From Meandrina meandrites (Eukaryota; Cnidaria; Anthozoa; Scleractinia; Meandrinidae): DNA of 64,000 bases. Both the position numbers and the translations under genes were made by a program. The stretch lies in the NCBI GenBank assembly GCA_963693305.1, contig OY855906.1:31095991-31159990 (forward strand). The letters are read 5' to 3'. Shown piece by piece: positions 37,944 through 45,310 of this stretch; position 1 is the stretch's first letter, and every line of letters begins with the position of its first letter. The notes beneath the pieces were generated by a model. That model searched no databases, was not told the origin of the DNA, and was given only the letters and a program-made list of their open reading frames with translations.

Positions 37944-38822
37944 ATGTCCATGAAGAAGTGGCAAAAACTTGTCAGCGAAAAGGCTGAAGTTGAGCAGCAG
38001 AACGACAAAATCCTCGCGGTAATAAAAAATACCAAAATCAATAAAGGGTTTGGCCAGCTATCAGGTGAGGATTTGTTCAAACCTATCACATCGCGGCTTG
38101 ACAAACTCCAAGTAGGGACGGCACCAAAAGAAGAGAAAGAAGAGGTTCCAGACTATGGTATGGATGAGTTTGATTTAAACAACCCCTTCGACGGAGATTT
38201 TAACCCGGATGCGGAAACTCCGCCTCCAACACCATCACCAACACCACCACCATCACCATCATCACCAACATCATCACCACCACTATCACCTACATCAACA
38301 CCGTTGCCACCTTTAGCTGAAGAGGAAGAAACAGAATTAATGGAAGAAGAGCAACCAAGTACAAGTGGGGTAAAACCCCAACCAAGTAAATGGGGACCAC
38401 CACAAGAACTGGTTATCAAGGGATCAGAGTCAACTGACCTGCAGACACTAAACAGCATGTTAACAAAAAATAAAAACAATCCGAACTATGTTGTAAAAAG
38501 CAAAACATCAAAATTTCACAACTACACATTGGCAGACATAAAAAAGGCAAGAGATGAAATTCTTGAAAGGAGAAAAAAAGGGATTAAAATACCCCAAAGG
38601 TATTTCGAATCGATGGAACCCTCAGACGAAGAAATGGAAGGAAGCGGAAGTGTTGATCCAAACGCTTTGGTTGAAAGGCTATACTTAAGTTTGGCGTCTA
38701 TACAGGCGGGCAACACTTCACTGAAGCTGAAAAAACAGGTCCAGCAGATGTTGGGGTTGCTGGTAAAGCTAAAGGAAATAACACAAAAAGAAGCCCACAA
38801 AATTTTGGGAAGTATTATATAA
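37944..38822 (+). CDS. Polinton proline-rich virion-associated protein (unknown)
   Basis: 292 aa from ATG 37944 (MSMKKWQKLV); an upstream ATG at 37902 lies inside the ATPase and is less likely. N-terminal helix; an acidic part with PDYGMDEFDLNNPF; a Pro/Ser/Thr linker (many PPPTPSPTPPPS-type residues, about residues 95-135); a basic middle; and a C-terminal helical segment (LVERLYLSLASIQAGNTS). A PPxY-like late motif was not seen. It precedes the minor capsid gene, whose TATA-like motif overlaps its stop codon, so a structural or scaffold role is plausible. Not recognised by family. Confidence 0.75.
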   Translation: MSMKKWQKLVSEKAEVEQQNDKILAVIKNTKINKGFGQLSGEDLFKPITSRLDKLQVGTAPKEEKEEVPDYGMDEFDLNNPFDGDFNPDAETPPPTPSPTPPPSPSSPTSSPPLSPTSTPLPPLAEEEETELMEEEQPSTSGVKPQPSKWGPPQELVIKGSESTDLQTLNSMLTKNKNNPNYVVKSKTSKFHNYTLADIKKARDEILERRKKGIKIPQRYFESMEPSDEEMEGSGSVDPNALVERLYLSLASIQAGNTSLKLKKQVQQMLGLLVKLKEITQKEAHKILGSII

Positions 38823-38823
38823 G
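38815..38823 (+). promoter_or_regulatory. TTATATAAG motif before minor capsid
   Basis: Overlaps the TAA of the preceding gene and ends 4 bases before the minor capsid ATG. Confidence 0.6.
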
Positions 38824-38827
38824 CAAC

Positions 38828-39613
38828 ATGTCAACCCATTTTCATTTCAACCTGTTGCTCGACTCGCAGCTAGCCAAACAAAACAACGCCAACAGCAAGT
38901 CACATGACTTCACAATTAACTTTGACCCACCAATCGCTTTAGATCCCTCCAAATCATACAAGGCGGCGTTAAATGAGCTGGTATCTATGACCTATTCGTG
39001 GTACAACATCGCGAAACAGTACAACAACAACGAGTTCAAATGGCGGAAAAAATCAGAGAACTGGAAAACCGTGACAATTCCGGATGGAATGTATGATTAC
39101 GACGGTCTCAACACCACCATCCAGTCGCTTATCGGAAGAGTGGATCCCAAGGATGAAAAATCCAAGTTTATTGTCCAGCTGTATTTTCACACCACAACAT
39201 ATCGGGCGGTCATTCTGTTGCAAGACGGCTACGAGCTTGATCTAAGTGGAGGTGAATTTGCTGCGTTGCTGGGTTTTGACAAGAAAACAATAGATGGAGC
39301 GAACAACAGGAGCGACCGCGTGCCAAATATAACAAGAGGCGTCGACTGGATCTACATCCATTGTGACCTCATTACAAGGGCAGTGGACAACATCGGGGGT
39401 GACGTTATGTTCTCTTTTTCAACCGCTGAACTCACAGTCAGCTACCCCTTTTCAAAAGAACCCCGCCGCCTCCTGTGGCACCCGGTGAACAAAAATAGAA
39501 TCAATGCGATAAATATCAAAATCACGGACGGGCGCAACAACATTATAGATCTGAATGACCAAGACGTGTCTTTAAGCATCATCATTGAAGAAGAAACACC
39601 TAAGCGCATCTGA
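38828..39613 (+). CDS. Minor capsid (penton-like) protein, single jelly roll
   Basis: 261 aa, the usual size. Features typical of Polinton pentons: N-terminal FNLLLDSQLAK and HDFTINFDPPI, then SYKAALNELV, IPDGMYDYDGLN, AALLGFD and the beta-strand ITDGRNNIIDLNDQDVSL. It would form pentamers at the five-fold vertices and anchor the fibre. It directly precedes the core-like and major capsid genes, as in other Polintons. Confidence 0.92.
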   Translation: MSTHFHFNLLLDSQLAKQNNANSKSHDFTINFDPPIALDPSKSYKAALNELVSMTYSWYNIAKQYNNNEFKWRKKSENWKTVTIPDGMYDYDGLNTTIQSLIGRVDPKDEKSKFIVQLYFHTTTYRAVILLQDGYELDLSGGEFAALLGFDKKTIDGANNRSDRVPNITRGVDWIYIHCDLITRAVDNIGGDVMFSFSTAELTVSYPFSKEPRRLLWHPVNKNRINAINIKITDGRNNIIDLNDQDVSLSIIIEEETPKRI

Positions 39614-39653
39614 AAATAATTTACACATAAATAATTTACACATAAGTATAATA

Positions 39654-40139
39654 ATGAATCATCCGAGCGAGTGGACGAGATACTACGACGCGCCAAACGG
39701 TTACTATAGATACAGACACAAAGGTACGGGGGTTGTAAGAGACACCCTGATGAATATAGGAAAGCGGTTCAAAAAGCAAGTCACCCGTAAGTCGTTGGAG
39801 AAGGCTGTAAATGAAGCCTCAAAGCAAATGCTGAAAAAAGCCGCAGAAAAAGCAGAAGAAAAAGCGGCTGACAAGATACAAGCGGTTTTGCGAAATAGCA
39901 ACTCAGTTGCTACCCCAACTGTAAAACCAAAGAGTAAAAAGACTCCAACTGTAAAACCAAAGAGTAAAAAGACCCCATCACAGAAACTTAGTACAGAGTC
40001 GAAACAAAAACTGAAGAAGATGCTAAACCCTGGGGTAGCAACTCAGTTAAGCGAGGATTCACGGAAAAAGTTAAACCAGATTTTAAACGCGGGTCGGGCT
40101 GCAAGGTTGAAAGTAAACCAATTGATAGCAGAAAATTAA
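39654..40139 (+). CDS. Basic core-like protein
   Basis: 161 aa from ATG 39654 (MNHPSEWTRYYDAPNG); the frame is open farther upstream but overlaps the penton gene. Strongly basic, Lys/Ala-rich: AAEKAEEKAADK helix, then two copies of TPTVKPKSKK (about residues 83-102), then Lys-rich helices (SKQKLKKMLNPG, SRKKLNQILNAG). This composition suits DNA condensation in the particle, like adenoviral core proteins, but there is no clear sequence match. The region before it holds AATAATTTACACATAA-type direct repeats. Confidence 0.75.
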   Translation: MNHPSEWTRYYDAPNGYYRYRHKGTGVVRDTLMNIGKRFKKQVTRKSLEKAVNEASKQMLKKAAEKAEEKAADKIQAVLRNSNSVATPTVKPKSKKTPTVKPKSKKTPSQKLSTESKQKLKKMLNPGVATQLSEDSRKKLNQILNAGRAARLKVNQLIAEN

Positions 40140-40156
40140 AATAATTTTTTAAAAAG

Positions 40157-40166
40157 ATATATAAGG
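40157..40166 (+). promoter_or_regulatory. ATATATAAGG motif before major capsid
   Basis: Lies 26 bases ahead of the major capsid ATG, the longest spacing of this motif in the element and the only one close to a normal TATA-box distance. Confidence 0.55.
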
Positions 40167-40192
40167 ATTAGAATCCACACTGCGAAGGTAGG

Positions 40193-41458
40193 ATGTTCAG
40201 AAGCCACAGGCATTTGGAAAAAACAGAGTATGTTCGTATCATGTTAGACAAACCGATCACTATCCCGGGAAACAATCAGCACCAGGTAAAGACAAACTAT
40301 AAATTCACACTCACCGACCGAGACAACTGGTATGACTGGTATAACGCCTACTTCCGGGCTGATTTCACTTTCGAGGCAACCGCGGATGGTGCGCAAGTTG
40401 CAGCAGATGCTAGGTCAGCACCCATTAACGGCTCATTTTCACTGATAAACAAACTTGTGGTAAAATCATCGGGCAAAAACATGTACAACGTAGACAACAT
40501 TCACAAGCTCATATTTATCAAAAACTTGTTGGATTTTTCTGATGACTTTGCGAGGAGCGCAGCGAAAAACCAGTTTTGGTATTTGGATACAACGAATAGC
40601 GATGTAACAGCCGTTGCTGCCACTAACCAAGGAATTAGACAAAGAGGTTTGCTTGCCCATGCCGGTCTCACGGTTGAAACCCTTATACCACTTAACAGGT
40701 ACTCATTTTTCGAAGAGTTGGGTGACAAGCTTCTCCCCCCAATGCAGATGGAGTTCGAAATTGAGCTACAATCGGATGCAGAGCTGATTTGGCAAAACGA
40801 TGGCACCAATCGCAGGATAGTGGTGAGAAACTTCGAGCTGTGGGTTCCATTGCTGCGTTTCACCAGCGAAGGACAGAAGCTCGCAAACGAAAACTTTTTG
40901 AAACCTCAGAAATGGACGTACCTGAATGAAATGATCCAACCCAGCAGTAGCCGGCGTGACGCTTTTGGTTCGTGGCAGATAAATCCCGGTATAAAGGATG
41001 CCAAACATGTTTTCATTTTCATTCAACAGTCAAGAAAGGATAAGGCCTTGACTCAAAACCCCTACTTCTTTGACACCTTTGACATTGATGGAGATAATTC
41101 AGCCAAGCTAGCGACCTGCCGGCTGCAGTATGGATCTTCACAGTACTATCCGGAGCTGGACTACGACGAAAACTTCAAACTGCGCATTCTTAATGACTTG
41201 ATGAACTACCGGTACCGCAAAAACGACTACAACACCGGTGTTCAGCTTCAGCCCAACAACTTCAAGGATTTATACCCAGTACTTTATTTCGACCTACGTG
41301 AAAACAAGGATAACATGACCAACGACCCGAAGCAGATGGTTTTTCACTACAGGCTCAACGAGGCGGCCAACGCGCAAGACTACACCATTTATGCAGGAAT
41401 TTTGTACGAGTCCGAATTTGCTCTCAGGCAGGTGGGTAATGAGTTGGTTATGGGTTAA
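40193..41458 (+). CDS. Major capsid protein, double jelly roll
   Basis: 421 aa. The N-terminus has a typical region before the first jelly roll (IPGNNQHQVKTNYKFTL, DNWYDWYNAYFRADF), then INGSFSLINKLVVKSSG, and later LIPLNRYSFFEEL and LPPMQMEFEIEL. The C-terminal half holds YDENFKLRILNDLMNYR and LYPVLYFDLRENKDNMT. These are the hallmarks of Polinton major capsid proteins, which form trimeric hexon-like capsomers. The frame is intact. Its presence with penton, ATPase and protease completes the assembly set. Confidence 0.94.
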   Translation: MFRSHRHLEKTEYVRIMLDKPITIPGNNQHQVKTNYKFTLTDRDNWYDWYNAYFRADFTFEATADGAQVAADARSAPINGSFSLINKLVVKSSGKNMYNVDNIHKLIFIKNLLDFSDDFARSAAKNQFWYLDTTNSDVTAVAATNQGIRQRGLLAHAGLTVETLIPLNRYSFFEELGDKLLPPMQMEFEIELQSDAELIWQNDGTNRRIVVRNFELWVPLLRFTSEGQKLANENFLKPQKWTYLNEMIQPSSSRRDAFGSWQINPGIKDAKHVFIFIQQSRKDKALTQNPYFFDTFDIDGDNSAKLATCRLQYGSSQYYPELDYDENFKLRILNDLMNYRYRKNDYNTGVQLQPNNFKDLYPVLYFDLRENKDNMTNDPKQMVFHYRLNEAANAQDYTIYAGILYESEFALRQVGNELVMG

Positions 41459-41480
41459 AAGTAAAATAATTTTGTATGAA

Positions 41481-41489
41481 ATATAAGAG
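41481..41489 (+). promoter_or_regulatory. ATATAAGAG motif abutting ATG
   Basis: Ends immediately before the ATG of the PX-like gene. Confidence 0.55.
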
Positions 41490-41888
41490 ATGACGACTTA
41501 CTATCCGCACAAGATTTCACTTTCAGATGGGCAGAAGGTAAACCTCGCGCGAGCTTTTGGGCGAGGAGAAGCAGTTACACTCAGATTTAAAAACGAAGCT
41601 ATAACCGGTGGTAGCGACACTTTGCACTTGACCACCCGGCAGATCAAAAAAATAGAGCGCGCTATCAAAAACAAAACGGGGGTGGACATAGACATGAGCA
41701 AGACACAAATCAGACGTGTGCGCAACGCTATCAAAGTGGACAACGCTATCAAAAAGAAAACAGGATCAGGCATGCAGGTAAAACCTCCAACAGGTGGAAA
41801 GGGAATGCGCATCAACCCTCCGCCATATATGCGCCCTCCACCATTTATTGGTTCTTGGGGTGATCAAAAAAAAGCCCGCCTTCGTTGA
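41490..41888 (+). CDS. PX/pVI-like conserved Polinton protein
   Basis: 132 aa. The pattern ISLSDGQKVNLARAFGRGEAV...LHLTTRQIKKIERAIKNKTG...MSKTQIRRVRNAI is the repeated 'act on G, then LT..QI..I..A' layout found in a small Polinton protein next to the protease and compared with adenovirus pVI/pX. The C-terminus is Pro/Gly/Lys-rich (PPTGGKGMRINPPPYMRPPP). It is likely a virion protein processed by the protease. Its end overlaps the protease frame by 95 bp, with an eight-A run near 41868-41875. Confidence 0.75.
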   Translation: MTTYYPHKISLSDGQKVNLARAFGRGEAVTLRFKNEAITGGSDTLHLTTRQIKKIERAIKNKTGVDIDMSKTQIRRVRNAIKVDNAIKKKTGSGMQVKPPTGGKGMRINPPPYMRPPPFIGSWGDQKKARLR

Positions 41889-42330
41889 TGTCCCCTTAAC
41901 TGATTATGACTTACAGCGATGGTGCCGATACTTGAAAATCCCCATCAAAGGTATATTTGCGAGAGATGAGATCCACGTGAAAAACCACTCCCCTTGTATA
42001 ATCAACATGGATGATCTTGGAGGGCCAGGCACCCATTGGGTATGCTGCTGGGATGGAACTGAATATTTTGACTCTTTTGGTTTACCTCCACCCGCAGAAT
42101 GGGAAATAGAGTTGATTCTTGAAGGTAAACAGACCTTTCTTCGGAATGACAACCAGCTTCAAGAGGAATTCAGTGTGCGCTGCGGCTACTACTGTTTGCT
42201 TTTCCTGAATGAAAGAAATAAAGGCCGGTCGTTTCGAGATATTTTGAGCATGTTTTCAGAAAATACACACGCCAACGAGGCTGTGGTGAAGGATTATTTT
42301 ACACAGTGGGGTAAACCCCACACCCCATGA
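41794..42330 (+). CDS. Adenain-type cysteine protease (C5 family)
   Basis: The conserved part runs from about 41865 (PLTDYDLQRWCRYLKI) to the stop. Catalytic residues visible: His in GTHWVCC, Asp in EYFDSFG, Gln in NDNQLQEEF, Cys in VRCGYYCLLFL, the order of adenovirus protease. It would mature capsid precursors. No ATG starts the frame before the conserved domain: the frame opens with GTG (41794; also GTG near 41860) and overlaps the previous gene. Either a non-ATG start, a frameshift from the upstream gene, or a sequence error at the A-run explains this. The catalytic domain itself is intact. Confidence 0.88.
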   Translation: MERECASTLRHICALHHLLVLGVIKKKPAFVDVPLTDYDLQRWCRYLKIPIKGIFARDEIHVKNHSPCIINMDDLGGPGTHWVCCWDGTEYFDSFGLPPPAEWEIELILEGKQTFLRNDNQLQEEFSVRCGYYCLLFLNERNKGRSFRDILSMFSENTHANEAVVKDYFTQWGKPHTP

Positions 42331-42341
42331 ATTTTTGCTAG

Positions 42342-42350
42342 TTATATAGG
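42342..42350 (+). promoter_or_regulatory. TTATATAGG motif abutting ATG
   Basis: Ends immediately before the ATG of the first zinc-ribbon protein. Confidence 0.6.
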
Positions 42351-42680
42351 ATGGATGTTTACTGTGTGAAAGAAAAGCGCTTTACGCCTAATGTGACGGC
42401 AAGTGAAAAAATCACTACCACAAAAAACAATAGAAGAATGTTAAAAGTAAAATGCGCAAGCTGCGGCATTACCAAGACAAGGTTCATACCAGTGAACGGA
42501 GACAAAAAAGGCGGCGCGTTGTCGTCGAGAAGGGGACCTTCGACTGTTGATAAAATTGCGTATGTTGCCTCGAACTTTGTGACCCCTGCCCCCAGTTTCG
42601 CTGCAGCGGCCAAAATACTCGGAAGCCAAGCTTTGAAAGGGGTTACAGACAACGTAAAGTATTTTAGGAAGAACCGTTAG
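42351..42680 (+). CDS. Zinc-ribbon-tagged protein 1 (109 aa)
   Basis: The N-terminal 46 residues (YCVKEKRFTPN ... LKVKCASCGITKTRFI) form a small zinc-ribbon-like tag, close to the short ribbons called DUF5679 in giant viruses; the first CxxC is reduced to one Cys (CVKEK). The tail is Ala-rich and basic (GALSSRRGPS, SFAAAAKILGSQAL). First of three tandem genes with the same tag and different tails, each preceded by the same TTATATA motif. Probably a virion or packaging protein; function unknown. Confidence 0.8.
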   Translation: MDVYCVKEKRFTPNVTASEKITTTKNNRRMLKVKCASCGITKTRFIPVNGDKKGGALSSRRGPSTVDKIAYVASNFVTPAPSFAAAAKILGSQALKGVTDNVKYFRKNR

Positions 42681-42700
42681 TTAAAGTGAATTTAGCTTAT

Positions 42701-42709
42701 TTATATAGG
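42701..42709 (+). promoter_or_regulatory. TTATATAGG motif abutting ATG
   Basis: Ends immediately before the ATG of the second zinc-ribbon protein; identical to the motif at 42342. Confidence 0.6.
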
Positions 42710-43315
42710 ATGGATGTTTACTGTGTGAAAGAAAAGCGCTTCACACCTAATGTGGTGGGAAGTGAAAAAATTACAACCGCAAAAAACGGCAGAAGACTAC
42801 TTAAAGTAAAATGTGCTAGCTGCGGCATTACCAAGACAAGGTTTATAAGTGACAGTTGGATTAAACCTGAAAATGTTCAAGAAGGCGGTAATATTTTGGA
42901 ACCAATATTTAAGTGGACCAGAAGGGGTTTACCCAAAAAGAAGAGAGAAGAACTTGCACGCGCTGAAAAAAGAATGTTTGGAGGTGGAGTAGTGGGGGGT
43001 CCCCACACCCCTAGTGGAAGTGGAGTATTTGATACAGTTGGAAATACAGCTGCTGAAGCTTTCTTTGAGTATGGGGTTCCTTATTTAGCAAAGCAAGGTG
43101 TGAAACAAGGAAGATACTTTGCAAGCGAGTTTCTGAGACAACCAGAGTATCAGAAGAAGTTAGCCAATAAAGCCAAACCAATCGCGAGAAAAGCTGTTAA
43201 TTACACAATTGATGCTTTGTCTGGGGATTTGTTGACTAAAGCCTCGAACAGATTAAGACCAAAAGATATGATACCGGGAAATAAGATGAAAGGTGGGTGT
43301 CACGCAGCGGCCTGA
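42710..43315 (+). CDS. Zinc-ribbon-tagged protein 2 (201 aa)
   Basis: Start taken at ATG 42710 (MDVYCVKEKRF) next to the TATA-like motif; the frame is open 8 codons farther up. The first 46 residues repeat the tag of the 42351 gene. The remainder is basic and helical: TRRGLPKKKREELARAEKRM, then a Gly-rich turn, then EYGVPYLAKQGVKQGRYFASEF. It resembles no family I know. The tag similarity at DNA level suggests recent duplication of the 5' part with independent tails. Confidence 0.8.
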   Translation: MDVYCVKEKRFTPNVVGSEKITTAKNGRRLLKVKCASCGITKTRFISDSWIKPENVQEGGNILEPIFKWTRRGLPKKKREELARAEKRMFGGGVVGGPHTPSGSGVFDTVGNTAAEAFFEYGVPYLAKQGVKQGRYFASEFLRQPEYQKKLANKAKPIARKAVNYTIDALSGDLLTKASNRLRPKDMIPGNKMKGGCHAAA

Positions 43316-43328
43316 GAATTTTCTTTAA

Positions 43329-43337
43329 TTATATAAG
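43329..43337 (+). promoter_or_regulatory. TTATATAAG motif abutting ATG
   Basis: Ends immediately before the ATG of the third zinc-ribbon protein. Confidence 0.6.
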
Positions 43338-44195
43338 ATGGAGGTATACTGCGTGAAGGAAAAGCGTTTCACACCCAACGTACCAGGAAGTGAAAAAAAC
43401 ACTACCACAAAAAATGGTAGAAGGCTGCTTAAAGTAAAATGCGCAAGTTGTGGCATCACCAAGACACGGTTCGTTTCTAATAAAACACAAAGTGGTGGTA
43501 ATTATGATATGAGAATTTATGCGGGTAATCGAGTAGATGACCCAACAAACCCCCTTTACCAACGTGGTGGGGCTTTTGATTTGCATAAAGCTATTGGCAA
43601 GCTGCCTAAACCAAAAAAGGGGTGGACGCTTCCTGGTCATAACTACACAGGACCGTACAATCCCCTTGAAAAACAGCTTTCTTACGACCCCAAGACGGGA
43701 AAGATATTAAAGATTTATCAGCAACCCACAGGCGCCACAGACGCAGTTTCAATGCAGCATGACGTTGATTATGCCGTCTGCGCAGGCAAGAAAAACGAAA
43801 AAAGCTGTAAACATGATGCAGACAAAAAAATGGTGAAGGCACTTGACGCTATTCCCAAAAATAAACGGCAATGGGGTCATGCTGCGGCCCGAAATGCAAT
43901 CAGCTCGAAGCAAAAAGTAGGATTGGGTGTCGGTGAAACGATCAATAAAAATATCGGCGAAAAGATTCCAGGCTTTCAACCGGCTCAAGATGTGGCTGCT
44001 GCAATCATGGCTGTCACAGGTGGTGATAAGGATTTGTTTAAAAAGTATTGGAGTGGTGCCATCGCAAAAGGTGCCTTTAACAAGAAAACCGGTCTGTTTA
44101 GCAAAAAGTTTTGGACACACCCTAAAAATACAACTGGGCCATGTAATCAGGTTGTATATAAAAATGGAAAATGGCATAACCAATATTGCGACTAA
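43338..44195 (+). CDS. Zinc-ribbon-tagged protein 3 with parvovirus-like PLA2 domain (285 aa)
   Basis: The N-terminal tag is as in the two genes before it. After a linker comes a phospholipase A2 domain of parvoviral VP1 type: HNYTGPYNPL (calcium-loop type YxGP motif, about residues 100-109) and SMQHDVDYAVC (catalytic HD pair, about residues 137-147), followed by a second helix with DADKKMVKAL. The C-terminus (NTTGPCNQVVYKNGKWHNQYC) has paired cysteines. In parvoviruses this domain breaches the endosome; adintoviruses also carry one. A role in particle entry is inferred from the family, and activity is not shown. Confidence 0.85.
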   Translation: MEVYCVKEKRFTPNVPGSEKNTTTKNGRRLLKVKCASCGITKTRFVSNKTQSGGNYDMRIYAGNRVDDPTNPLYQRGGAFDLHKAIGKLPKPKKGWTLPGHNYTGPYNPLEKQLSYDPKTGKILKIYQQPTGATDAVSMQHDVDYAVCAGKKNEKSCKHDADKKMVKALDAIPKNKRQWGHAAARNAISSKQKVGLGVGETINKNIGEKIPGFQPAQDVAAAIMAVTGGDKDLFKKYWSGAIAKGAFNKKTGLFSKKFWTHPKNTTGPCNQVVYKNGKWHNQYCD

Positions 44196-44209
44196 AATAT
44201 TTTTAACAC

Positions 44210-44218
44210 ATATATAAG
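44210..44218 (+). promoter_or_regulatory. ATATATAAG motif before membrane protein
   Basis: Two bases from the ATG at 44221. Confidence 0.55.
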
Positions 44219-44220
44219 AA

Positions 44221-44742
44221 ATGGATTCTGCAACAAAATTTAGGCGGGATGAAATAGAATTGATAAAGAAAAATCTTGAAAACCAGTTGGTGCATTACTA
44301 CCAAACCTCAGCCAAATTCAAACGGTGGCACACGCGGTGTCAAACAGTATGTGCGTTAACAGGTGGAGTTGCTACCATTCTTACAGGCTCTGGGTTGGCC
44401 GCTTCTCTTTCTGTGGTTGGCGTTGTTGTTGGTGCCCCTTTAATCGCAACTGCCACCTTGTTTTCATTGGTGTCAACCTCCTCCATCGTCACCGTCAAAT
44501 TTTTCCTGCGTAAAGCGAAAAACCACGAAAAAATACAAACTTTGGCTGAAGCTACGCTGAGCTCAATCAACTCTCTCATATCAACCGCTCTTGAAGATGG
44601 TCAAATCTCAGACAGTGAGTACCAAGATATTATCAAAAAGTACAACAGCTTTACTACTGCAAAGACAAAACTGCGTTTTTCAAACCACACTGACAGTGGG
44701 GTAAAGGTCGATAGAAGAACATCAAAGACAACTTCTGTTTAA
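44221..44742 (+). CDS. Polinton membrane protein, two-helix hairpin
   Basis: 173 aa. N-terminal charged helix (RRDEIELIKKNLENQLVHYY), then two hydrophobic helices (about residues 48-65, TGGVATILTGSGLAASL, and 66-92, VVGVVVGAPLIATATLFSLV) separated only by a short turn, then a basic stretch and a helical tail (LISTALEDGQISDSEYQDI). Animal Polintons often carry such a protein beside the capsid genes; it is probably a virion or membrane component. Its last 21 bp overlap the tail of the opposing gene 44722-45282. Confidence 0.75.
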   Translation: MDSATKFRRDEIELIKKNLENQLVHYYQTSAKFKRWHTRCQTVCALTGGVATILTGSGLAASLSVVGVVVGAPLIATATLFSLVSTSSIVTVKFFLRKAKNHEKIQTLAEATLSSINSLISTALEDGQISDSEYQDIIKKYNSFTTAKTKLRFSNHTDSGVKVDRRTSKTTSV

Positions 44743-45282
44743 TGGTGGGGTGTTTGCCTCCAACCACCATTCGTTGAAACTTTTTTCGGCTTTATTTCCG
44801 GTTTGTACCATCTTCGGCAATCTTTTCGTGAGCTTTCGCAGTATTGCATTTTTCGCCGGCCAATCGATTGATTCGACCTTTTGAAAATAGTTGTATAAAA
44901 AACAAACGTAGTTACACGACCCGGGGTAGCAACTCAGTTGCTGATGCCGCTTAAATTGGTGAATGATATTACCCAAAAAGGTCAGCCCCATATTGTCACC
45001 GACCTGATCTACAGAAATGCCGACTTTTTTTAGTACCGCAATTAAATACCATAATTTGAGGTGGTGTCTCATCTCTTCACGGGGCTCATCCGGCAGTGGG
45101 GGTTCCCATGAGTAAAAGTCAAGATCTTTTTCGGGTTTGATTTCTTTTATTTTTGCTTCCTGCTGTTTTATCAACGTTTCTTTTAGCTGTTCACGGTTCG
45201 CTGGCTGCTTTTTCACCAACATTTCGATAAGCTGTTCAAGGTAGGGTTCGTGAGGGTTACCCAAACTCATTTTTCCAGCCAT
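44722..45282 (-). CDS. Polinton orphan protein, minus strand (unknown)
   Basis: 186 aa from ATG 45282 (MAGKMSLGNPHEPY), chosen because TATATATAC directly precedes it; an earlier ATG at 45300 would add six residues. N-terminal helix (YLEQLIEMLVKKQP), then a Glu/Lys-rich stretch, then LKLWYLIAVLKKVG and the Cys-containing SCYPGSCNYVCFLYNYF. No family recognised. It lies between the virion block and the integrase, reads against both, and overlaps the membrane-protein gene tail by 21 bp. Confidence 0.65.
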   Translation of the reverse strand: MAGKMSLGNPHEPYLEQLIEMLVKKQPANREQLKETLIKQQEAKIKEIKPEKDLDFYSWEPPLPDEPREEMRHHLKLWYLIAVLKKVGISVDQVGDNMGLTFLGNIIHQFKRHQQLSCYPGSCNYVCFLYNYFQKVESIDWPAKNAILRKLTKRLPKMVQTGNKAEKSFNEWWLEANTPPLNRSCL

Positions 45283-45290
45283 GTATATAT
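45282..45290 (-). promoter_or_regulatory. TATATATAC motif before 45282 start
   Basis: On the minus strand TATATATAC runs into the ATG at 45282, as at other starts in the element. Confidence 0.5.
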
Positions 45291-45310
45291 GATCGCGCAT
45301 AATTATTTAA

